NCBI GenBank assembly: GCA_900552325.1
Contig: URZG01000045.1
Span: 1 to 11,958, forward strand
Reading direction: 5' to 3'
Source: an uncultured Porphyromonadaceae bacterium
Lineage (GTDB): Bacteria > Bacteroidota > Bacteroidia > Bacteroidales > Muribaculaceae
Length of the DNA: 11,958 nucleotides
Positions 6,414 through 11,958 of this stretch are shown piece by piece. Under the pieces are notes generated by a model that worked only from the letters and a program-made list of their open reading frames with translations, did no database searches and had not been told where the DNA came from. Both the position numbers and the translations under genes were made by a program. Numbering within the stretch: the first letter of the stretch is position 1; each line of letters begins with the position of its first letter.

Positions 6414-7981
6414 AAGCGACTGAAATAAGATCCGCCGGCGTTTTCTTCCGGAGGGCCGGCGTAACGGCAGGACTGCTGTGCGCGGTGCTTTCGGGACGCG
6501 CGGAATATAAAATAAACTATAGCGCTGAAATCCTCGGCAATGTGGGCGACGGTACTTTCGCCCCGTCCTATATTGCCGCGAACCGTCATGGTGTGCTGAC
6601 ACAGACAAACACCATATTGTTCCGCGGTGGTCTTTTCCGCCTCTGGCAGACCGACAGCCGGTTCAGCTACGGCTGGGGTGTCGATCTCATAGGTGATTAT
6701 GCCAATGCCACGGCTTACCGGCGCTATTTTTATAACCCCACTTCAGGTAAAGGTTTCTGGGACGACAATCATCAGCGTCCTCAGGGATTCTGGATCCAGC
6801 AACTCTACGGGGAAATGCGTTATCGTGGTGTGTTCCTTACAGCAGGCCTTAAAGAGCGGAAACCGGCACTTCTCAATTATCGTCTTTCGAGCGGTGACCT
6901 CGTGGAAAGCGGTAACAGCCGTCCGGTGCCCGAGGTGCGTGTAGGGTTCACCGATTTCCAGAATATCCCTTTCACCAACGGCTGGGTGCAGATACAGGGC
7001 GAAATCTCCTACGGGAAGCTCACTGACAACGGGTGGCTGAAGAATCACTTCAACTATTACACCGGCCATATCAATCTCGGGGCGCTATACAGCTATAAAC
7101 GCTGCTATTTCCGTACGAATCCCATGAAACCATTCTCGGCAACCGTGGGTATGCAGGTAGGAGCGATGTTCGGCGGCACAACCTCATGGTATTCGCAGGG
7201 CAAACTTACCGATTCACGGACTTTCTCGCGCGGGATAAAGGAATTCTTCAGGATGCTGGTTCCCAAGGATGGCGGCGATTCTTACTATTCAGGCAGCTCC
7301 CTGGGATCGTGGGATGTGCATCTCCGCTACTGGCTCCGCAATGGCGCCACCGTCAGCGCCTACATGCAGAAGCCGTGGGAGGACGGCTCGGGTATCGGCT
7401 TCCTCAACGGCTTCGACGGCCTGTGGGGTCTGGAGTATAAGGCTGCTTTCCCGGGAGTGGTGAGCGGTGCAGTTCTCGAGTATATCGATTTTACCAATCA
7501 GTCCGGTCCGATGCACTGGGATCCGGATGATGCCGGCGGCTCGTCCATCTCTACCCGTGGAGAAGGCGCCGACGACTACTACAATAACCATGAATACAAT
7601 TCATGGGCTTACTACGGAATGTCGATCGGTTCTCCGTTTCTTCCTGCGCCGATCTACAACCGTGACGGTTATCTCGGATTTGTCAACAACCGTGTACGCG
7701 GGTTCCATGTCGGAGTCGAAGGCGAGCCTGTGCGCGGGCTGCGCTACCGCCTCCTCGGCGGTTACAAGAAAGGGTGGGGAAGCGGTTACATCCCTTCTGT
7801 GGAAAGTACCCACAATACATCGCTGATGGCCGAGGTAGGATATACCTCCGACAGAGTGGAGGGCCTTTCCATATCGGCTCAGGTAGGGTTCGATACCGGC
7901 ACGATGCTCGGCGACCACGTAGGCGGCAGTATAGGGATACGCTATTGCGGCGATTTCACTCTCGGCAAGAAAAAACAATGA
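6410..7981 (+). CDS. Capsule-assembly Wzi-like outer-membrane beta-barrel protein
   Basis: A 523-residue exported protein resembling the Bacteroidetes branch of the capsule assembly Wzi family. In E. coli, Wzi anchors capsular polysaccharide to the outer membrane. An N-terminal signal peptide is visible (basic residues, then AGVTAGLLCAVLSGRA, likely cut near residue 31). The mature part is rich in aromatic, alternating strands typical of a barrel, such as RYRGVFLTAGLKERK (137-151). The family-like core is SLGSWDVHLRYWL (297-309), then KPWEDGSGIGFLNGFDGLWGLEYKA (321-345), VSGAVLEYIDFTNQSGPMHW (351-370), a YYNNHEYNSW-type loop, and GRDGYLGFVNN-like end (here NRDGYLGFVNNRVRG). The barrel end reads GGSIGIRYCGDFTLGKKKQ; unusually, the last strand is followed by a short lysine-rich tail. 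It begins inside the GlsB stop (ATGA), tying it to the lipid genes. The ligand is unknown. Confidence 0.82.
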   Translation: MKATEIRSAGVFFRRAGVTAGLLCAVLSGRAEYKINYSAEILGNVGDGTFAPSYIAANRHGVLTQTNTILFRGGLFRLWQTDSRFSYGWGVDLIGDYANATAYRRYFYNPTSGKGFWDDNHQRPQGFWIQQLYGEMRYRGVFLTAGLKERKPALLNYRLSSGDLVESGNSRPVPEVRVGFTDFQNIPFTNGWVQIQGEISYGKLTDNGWLKNHFNYYTGHINLGALYSYKRCYFRTNPMKPFSATVGMQVGAMFGGTTSWYSQGKLTDSRTFSRGIKEFFRMLVPKDGGDSYYSGSSLGSWDVHLRYWLRNGATVSAYMQKPWEDGSGIGFLNGFDGLWGLEYKAAFPGVVSGAVLEYIDFTNQSGPMHWDPDDAGGSSISTRGEGADDYYNNHEYNSWAYYGMSIGSPFLPAPIYNRDGYLGFVNNRVRGFHVGVEGEPVRGLRYRLLGGYKKGWGSGYIPSVESTHNTSLMAEVGYTSDRVEGLSISAQVGFDTGTMLGDHVGGSIGIRYCGDFTLGKKKQ

Positions 7982-7989
7982 AGCAATGA
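7978..7989 (+). other. Three-codon linker ORF between Wzi-like and lipoprotein genes
   Basis: The Wzi-like stop TGA (7979-7981) is overlapped by an ATG at 7978. That ATG opens MKQ and ends in a TGA at 7987-7989, which in turn overlaps the lipoprotein ATG at 7986. Both junctions are ATGA, which could let ribosomes step from one gene to the next. It may be chance; it is not proposed as a product-making gene. Confidence 0.25.
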
Positions 7990-8453
7990 CTCTCAGATAT
8001 AAGAATACATACACCGGACTGTTGGCGGCTGTGCTCCTGGTTCTCTTCGCAGCGGGATGCACGCGGAACAACGGCAACATCGGGTCCCTCTTCGGCACAT
8101 GGCATCTCTCTTCGCTTGAAATCGACGGTGAAGAGGCTGTCGATTACGAGGATAATTGTTTCTGGTTGTTTCAGAACAATATAATCTCATTCGTGACTCT
8201 GGATGATCCCGAGGATCATACGGCGCTCCGTCGCTGGGGCACTTTCGAAAGGGAAGGCGGAAATCTTATTCTGGATCTCTCCCATCATGGTGCCGGTAAC
8301 AATGACTACCTCTATTATCCACCCGCCTTTCTCCGTCTTCCACGTGAGAAATCGGTGTGTCTGAAGATTGTTTCCGACAACGGTTCCCGGATGGTGCTGA
8401 CCTACATCGCCACCGAAGGGGAGGTCATGACCTATACACTAATCAAACAGTAA
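7986..8453 (+). CDS. Small lipoprotein with a lipocalin-like domain
   Basis: A 155-residue predicted lipoprotein. The N-terminus has a basic start, a hydrophobic run (GLLAAVLLVLFAAG) and a lipobox ending LFAAGC with Cys25 as the lipidated residue. The residues after it (TRNNGN) lack the acidic pattern linked to surface export in Bacteroidetes, so a periplasm-facing location is more likely. The mature part opens with LFGTWHLSSLEIDGE (35-49) and ends MVLTYIATEGEVMTYTLIKQ, the pattern of small beta-barrel lipocalin-like proteins common in Bacteroidales. Binding partner unknown. It starts 4 bases after the Wzi-like stop and ends 6 bases before the legB-like gene, so it may be an accessory to the Wzi-like protein. 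A three-codon ORF (ATG 7978 to TGA 7989) links the two genes. Confidence 0.75.
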   Translation: MTLRYKNTYTGLLAAVLLVLFAAGCTRNNGNIGSLFGTWHLSSLEIDGEEAVDYEDNCFWLFQNNIISFVTLDDPEDHTALRRWGTFEREGGNLILDLSHHGAGNNDYLYYPPAFLRLPREKSVCLKIVSDNGSRMVLTYIATEGEVMTYTLIKQ

Positions 8454-8459
8454 CGAATT

Positions 8460-9449
8460 ATGGCAAGAGATATAAAATTCGCACTCGTCACCGGAGCCGA
8501 CGGGTTCATCGGTTCTCATCTCGTGGAACTGCTTCTGAGCCGCGGCATCAAGGTGCGCGCCCTGTGCCAGTACAATTCTTTCAATTCATGGGGATGGCTC
8601 GACGATGTAAGGCATCCCGGTCTGGAGATAGTTTGCGGCGACGTGCGCGATGCCGCGTTCTGCCGTCATATCTCGCGCGATGTCGACACCGTCTTTCACC
8701 TTGCTGCCCTCATTGCCATACCTTACAGCTATGTGGCGCCTGAAAGTTATGTCGACACAAATATCACGGGTACTCTCAACATGTGTCAGGCTGCCCGTGA
8801 TATGGGAGTTGAGCGGCTTATCGTCACCTCTACTTCCGAGGTCTACGGCACTGCAAAGTATGTGCCTATTGACGAAAACCATCCCCGACAGCCGCAGTCG
8901 CCATATTCCGCCACAAAGATCGGGGCGGACGCCATTGCCAAGAGTTTCTTCAATGCGTTCGGACTCCCGGTGGTGCTTGCCAGGCCGTTCAACACTTATG
9001 GGCCACGGCAGAGTGCGCGAGCGATTATCCCTACCGTCATATCTCAGATAGCTGCCGGCAAGACGGAGATCACAGTCGGAGATCTTACCCCTACGCGTGA
9101 TTTCAACTATGTGGAGGATACCTGTCGCGGTTTCCTGGCTCTTGCGCAGGCGGATGGTATCGAGGGTGAGGAGATCAATATCGCCACCGGTACTGAAATT
9201 TCGATGGCAGACACCCTTGCCACAATCGCCGAAGTGATGGAGCGGGAGGTGGAGTTTGTTGTCGATCCGGCACGCATACGTCCTTCTAAAAGCGAGGTGT
9301 TCCGTCTTTGCGGCGACAATACGAAAATCACGGGGCTCACATCATGGCGTCCGGAGGTATCTCTCCGTGAAGGGTTGGCGCGTACGGCGCGCTGGTTCAC
9401 GGATCCGGCCAATCTCGCCAGATATAAAACAGACATCTACAACCGCTGA
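8460..9449 (+). CDS. legB: NAD-dependent 4,6-dehydratase, LegB-like
   Basis: An extended short-chain dehydrogenase of 329 residues. The Rossmann motif TGADGFIGSH is at 11-20, FHLAALIAIPYSY at 79-91, TSTSEVYGTA at 123-132, the catalytic YSATK at 149-153, and ARPFNTYGPRQSARAIIPTVI at 174-194. The combination NSFNSWGWLDD (39-49), HLAALIAIPYSYVAPESYVDTN and STSEVYGTA is characteristic of LegB, which dehydrates GDP-GlcNAc (UDP-GlcNAc in some systems) to the 4-keto-6-deoxy sugar in legionaminic-acid synthesis. The full length and all cofactor and catalytic motifs are present, so it should be active. It lies 6 bases after the lipoprotein gene and 11 before the ATP-grasp gene. The gene normally next to it, the LegC aminotransferase, is missing here. 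Substrate nucleotide cannot be told from sequence. Confidence 0.85.
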   Translation: MARDIKFALVTGADGFIGSHLVELLLSRGIKVRALCQYNSFNSWGWLDDVRHPGLEIVCGDVRDAAFCRHISRDVDTVFHLAALIAIPYSYVAPESYVDTNITGTLNMCQAARDMGVERLIVTSTSEVYGTAKYVPIDENHPRQPQSPYSATKIGADAIAKSFFNAFGLPVVLARPFNTYGPRQSARAIIPTVISQIAAGKTEITVGDLTPTRDFNYVEDTCRGFLALAQADGIEGEEINIATGTEISMADTLATIAEVMEREVEFVVDPARIRPSKSEVFRLCGDNTKITGLTSWRPEVSLREGLARTARWFTDPANLARYKTDIYNR

Positions 9450-9452
9450 TAT

Positions 9453-9464
9453 ATGCAGGGATGA
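9453..9464 (+). other. Three-codon linker ORF before the ATP-grasp gene
   Basis: An ATG at 9453 encodes MQG and ends in a TGA at 9462-9464 that overlaps the ATP-grasp start ATG at 9461, as ATGA. It has the same form as the linker at 7978-7989. The real legB stop is at 9447-9449, a few bases upstream, so terminating ribosomes could reinitiate here. The effect, if any, is unproven. Confidence 0.2.
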
Positions 9465-10399
9465 AAACAGTCAATATCCTTTTTCTCGGCGGTGCCAAAC
9501 GTGTGTCGATGGCCCGGCTGTTTAAGAAGTCTGGGTTGGCCCGTGGTCTGGAGGTGAATATTTTCGGATATGAGCTTGACCGCAGGGTACCTCTCGCATG
9601 CGAGGGGGAGATTATAATCGGCGAGCGATGGAATTCACTGTCCCTCTGGGAGCATCTCGGGGAGACGGTGCGCCGCTTCGGAATCGGTATTGTGGTGCCG
9701 TTTGTCGACCCTGCCGTGGAGATCGCCGCCGAGTGTCAGTGCCGCTTCCCGGGGGTATATGCCGCCGCCGGGAACGCCGAAATGGCTCATGCCATGTTCG
9801 ACAAGTCGGAGGCCGATACCATCTTCCGGGAAAAAGGGATTGATGTGCCTGCAAAAATATCGTTGGAGGATCCCGCATATCCTTTTATCGCCAAACCACG
9901 CACAGGTTCGGCGTCCAAAGGGATTGTGGTTGTCCGCGACAGTTCGCAGGGGATGCCGGGGGATTTCAGCACGGATGTGTATCTTCTTCAGGAATTCGTA
10001 TCGGATGCGGTGGAATACACCGTTGACTGTTATGTAGCGGCCGATGGACGCGTGGTGGCTGCGGTGCCCCGGCGCCGTATTGAAGTTACGGGTGGAGAGG
10101 TCAATGTGACTCAGACCGAGAAAAACCTGAAACTTATGAACAAGGCTACGGAAGCTCTTGTCAGACTCGGTCTGCGTGGCCCTGTTACTCTGCAGTACCT
10201 CTATGACCGCAAAACGGACCGTTATCTGCTTATGGAGATCAACCCACGTCTCGGCGGAGGAGCCGTATGTTCGGTGCATGCCGGTGCTGACTTGCCGGGT
10301 TTTATTCTAGATGAGTCGCGCGGCATAATCCCTTCGGAATGTTTTGACTGGCGTGACGGCACATATATGACCCGCTATATGCAGGAGGTAATATTCTGA
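9461..10399 (+). CDS. ATP-grasp enzyme in a nonulosonate-type cluster
   Basis: A 312-residue ATP-grasp protein related to carbamoyl-phosphate-synthase large-chain-like and PylC-like ligases. The N-terminal pre-ATP-grasp domain begins NILFLGGAKRVSMARLFK (5-22). The ATP-binding part shows PFIAKPRTGSASKGIVVV (141-158), LLQEFVSDAVEYTVDCYV (175-192), then the metal-binding MEINPRLGGGAVCSVHAGADLPGFIL (258-283). Such enzymes activate a carboxylate as an acyl phosphate and join it to an amine or similar acceptor; the substrates here are unknown. Its position between LegB-like and LegI-like genes, 11 and 20 bases away, suggests it modifies the sugar or its precursor, for example with an amino-acyl group, but this is inference. 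A three-codon ORF (9453-9464) ends inside its start codon. Complete, with no defects seen. Confidence 0.85.
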   Translation: MKTVNILFLGGAKRVSMARLFKKSGLARGLEVNIFGYELDRRVPLACEGEIIIGERWNSLSLWEHLGETVRRFGIGIVVPFVDPAVEIAAECQCRFPGVYAAAGNAEMAHAMFDKSEADTIFREKGIDVPAKISLEDPAYPFIAKPRTGSASKGIVVVRDSSQGMPGDFSTDVYLLQEFVSDAVEYTVDCYVAADGRVVAAVPRRRIEVTGGEVNVTQTEKNLKLMNKATEALVRLGLRGPVTLQYLYDRKTDRYLLMEINPRLGGGAVCSVHAGADLPGFILDESRGIIPSECFDWRDGTYMTRYMQEVIF

Positions 10400-10419
10400 A
10401 TCTGTATTTTGGTTAGAAG

Positions 10420-11430
10420 ATGTTTCCACAGAAAACTATAATCATAGCCGAGGCCGGAGTGAATCACAACGGCGACTACGGGAAAGCCGTGGAGATGGTG
10501 CATGCCGCCAAAGAAGCCGGCGCCGACTATGTTAAATTCCAGACAGCGGTTCCGGAACTGGTGATATCCACCATAGCTCCGAAAGCCGAATATCAGAAAG
10601 AGACAACCGGTGAAGGTGAGAGTCAGCTGGAGATGTGCCGTAAAATTCATCTCCGCCTTGACGACTACGCGCCTTTGGCAGAGCTTTGCCGGAAGGTGGG
10701 AATCGGTTTCATGTCGACGCCGTTCGATCTCGTCTCCATAGATTGTCTTGCCCCGCTGGGAATGGATTATTGGAAAATCCCGTCGGGCGAAATCACCAAT
10801 CTGCCTTATCTGCGTAAGATAGCCCGACGAGGCGAAAAGATAATACTTTCCACGGGTATGTGCGAGCTCTCCGAGGTCGAGAAGGCCCTGCAGGTACTGG
10901 AGGAAAACGGTACGCCGCGCCGCGATGTCGCACTGCTGCATTGCACTACGCAGTATCCTACCGCGATGCGCGACGTAAACCTGCGTGCAATGTATTCGCT
11001 TGAAAAATTGGGTGCCGGCGCGGTTGGCTACAGTGACCATACCGTGGGAATCGAGGTGCCTGTGGCCGCGGTTGCGATGGGAGCACGGATAATAGAGAAA
11101 CATTTCACTCTTGACAAGTCGCTTCCGGGGCCTGATCACCGGGCATCGCTTGATCCGGAAGAACTTGCTGCGATGGTCTCTGCCGTGCGCAACATAGAGA
11201 CGGCGCTCGGGACCGGGGATAAGACTGTTGCAGAGTCCGAGCGTGCGAATATCGTTGTGGCGCGTAAAAGTATCGTGGCTGCAAGGAACATACGCAAGGG
11301 GGAAATCCTTAACGCCGACAATATCACGGTGAAACGTCCCGGCAACGGATTGAGCCCGATGTTGTGGGACTCGGTCGTCGGTACGCCTGCTGTCCGTGAC
11401 TTTGAATATGATTCGCTTATAGAAATCTGA
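10420..11430 (+). CDS. legI: Nonulosonate synthase, LegI/NeuB family
   Basis: A 336-residue PEP-condensing enzyme. NeuB-family enzymes join a six-carbon amino sugar to phosphoenolpyruvate to make a nine-carbon acid (sialic, legionaminic or related). Visible: IAEAGVNHNGDY (9-20), DYVKFQTA (36-43), GFMSTPFD (96-103), WKIPSGEITNLPYL (118-131), ILSTGMC (142-148), LLHCTTQYPTAMRDVNLRAM (172-191), VGYSDHTVG (202-210), IIEKHFTLDKSLPGPDHRASLDP (224-246), and a C-terminal SAF (antifreeze-like) domain from about 281 (ARKSIVAARNIRKGEIL) to the end. The CTT-YP and VNLRAM wording is closer to LegI (N,N'-diacetyllegionaminate synthase) than to typical NeuB, so I favour legionaminate or an analogue; the NeuB reading remains possible. 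The ATG at 10420 follows a 20-base gap; prmC follows after 12 bases. Confidence 0.87.
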   Translation: MFPQKTIIIAEAGVNHNGDYGKAVEMVHAAKEAGADYVKFQTAVPELVISTIAPKAEYQKETTGEGESQLEMCRKIHLRLDDYAPLAELCRKVGIGFMSTPFDLVSIDCLAPLGMDYWKIPSGEITNLPYLRKIARRGEKIILSTGMCELSEVEKALQVLEENGTPRRDVALLHCTTQYPTAMRDVNLRAMYSLEKLGAGAVGYSDHTVGIEVPVAAVAMGARIIEKHFTLDKSLPGPDHRASLDPEELAAMVSAVRNIETALGTGDKTVAESERANIVVARKSIVAARNIRKGEILNADNITVKRPGNGLSPMLWDSVVGTPAVRDFEYDSLIEI

Positions 11431-11442
11431 AATCCAGGAATA

Positions 11443-11958
11443 ATGACGGTTTACGAGGTGGCCAGAAAAGCCACGGAGCAGCTTGCTCCACGCTTCGGAG
11501 CAGGTGAGGCAAAAGCCATGACGCGGATTATTTTCGAGAACCTGAAAGGGTGGAATCCGGTCGATGTCGCTGTGAAGTCAAATGAGGAGATGACTGATTT
11601 CATGGCATGGAAAGTCGACGGGGTGGTTACGCGTCTGCTCGCAGATGAACCGATACAATATATTTTCGGGAATACGGATTTTTATGGTCTGAATATCAAG
11701 GTTACACCTGATACTCTCATTCCACGGCCGGAGACTGCCGAACTTGTGGATCTCATTGTCAGGGAAAACAAGGAAAAGGATCTGCGGGTGCTTGATCTAT
11801 GCACCGGTTCGGGGTGTATCGCACTGGCACTGGCGCGGAATCTCGTATTCCCGGAGGTGACAGCTACAGATGTCAGTGATGCGGCCCTCGCGGTTGCCAG
11901 GGAGAACGATGCCGCGCTTCATACAGGTGTGGATTTCATTCATGCCGATATTCTTAAA
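11443..11958 (+). CDS. prmC: Release factor glutamine methyltransferase PrmC, 5' part
   Basis: PrmC methylates the glutamine of the GGQ motif of release factors RF1 and RF2, using SAM. The window holds the first 172 codons, all open. The N-terminal helical domain runs to about residue 65; then come LLADEPIQYIFGNTDFYGL (65-83), the family signature TLIPRPETAELVD (91-103), and the SAM-binding VLDLCTGSGCIALALA (116-131) with the acidic ATDVSDAAL (141-149). The catalytic NPPY motif is expected just beyond the right edge. The start ATG at 11443, 12 bases after the legI-like gene, gives the standard N-terminus. A housekeeping translation gene so close to a sugar-synthesis gene suggests readthrough transcription from the upstream operon. 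Identity is secure; completeness cannot be judged. Confidence 0.94.
   Translation, partial: MTVYEVARKATEQLAPRFGAGEAKAMTRIIFENLKGWNPVDVAVKSNEEMTDFMAWKVDGVVTRLLADEPIQYIFGNTDFYGLNIKVTPDTLIPRPETAELVDLIVRENKEKDLRVLDLCTGSGCIALALARNLVFPEVTATDVSDAALAVARENDAALHTGVDFIHADILK

Noticed and set aside
10405..10411. TATTTTG before the legI-like gene as a promoter
   Set aside because: One base shorter than TAnnTTTG and without a -33 element; the 20-base junction fits an operon.
10375..11139. A 254-codon minus-strand open frame across the legI-like gene
   Set aside because: Opposite strand of a strongly conserved gene, with no family resemblance; a codon-bias shadow.
1..11958. Insertion sequence, CRISPR array, tRNA or rRNA gene, phage or defence system
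   Set aside because: No transposase or integrase motifs, no regularly spaced repeats, no tRNA-like fold and no defence-type genes were recognised; the coding space is almost fully accounted for.

Overview
The window reads as a chromosomal segment of a Bacteroidales bacterium, most likely from a gut lineage such as Muribaculaceae. Three things suggest this: the divergent spacer carries Bacteroidetes-type -7 boxes (TAnnTTTG), there is a neighbouring pair of glycine-lipid type acyltransferases (GlsA/GlsB-like), and there is a Bacteroidetes-style Wzi-like outer-membrane protein. The family assignment is inference; no rRNA or other marker is present. Gene density is very high, no gene-free stretch exceeds about 90 bases, and I saw no insertion sequence, tRNA, CRISPR array or long repeat.

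Region 1 (1-2977, + strand) holds the 3' part of truB, then queA (both tRNA modification), a small cysteine-rich DUF2148 protein, and a YczE/DUF6198-type membrane protein. The reading frame of the membrane protein has no usable start codon before mid-TM1. A perfectly placed ATG lies one base out of frame, just upstream of an A-rich run. This is either a one-base frameshift or a sequencing error.

Region 2 (2984-4452, - strand) converges on region 1 with only 6 bases between stop codons. It holds a YigZ/IMPACT-family gene and, upstream of it, a DUF115/MptE-like gene. The order of motifs in the latter resembles nonulosonate-using transferases (Maf, GT42).

Region 3 (4539 to the window end, + strand) is one tight run of eight genes with junctions from a 4-base overlap to 27 bases: a GlsA-like O-acyltransferase, a GlsB-like N-acyltransferase, a Wzi-like outer-membrane protein, a small lipoprotein, a LegB-like nucleotide-sugar 4,6-dehydratase, an ATP-grasp enzyme, a LegI/NeuB-like nonulosonate synthase and the 5' part of prmC. 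If transcribed together, the run joins membrane aminolipid synthesis, an outer-membrane capsule-type protein and part of a legionaminic-acid-like sugar pathway. The aminotransferase, N-acetyltransferase, hydrolysing epimerase and CMP-sugar synthetase of that pathway are absent from the run, and an ATP-grasp enzyme sits where some of them would be expected.

The 86-base spacer between regions 2 and 3 looks like a divergent promoter. Its rightward -7 box is so close to the glsA-like ATG that a leaderless transcript is possible. The most interesting joint reading is that the DUF115 protein, the LegB/ATP-grasp/LegI set and the Wzi-like protein belong to one surface-sugar system linked to glycine-lipid genes; this is inference.
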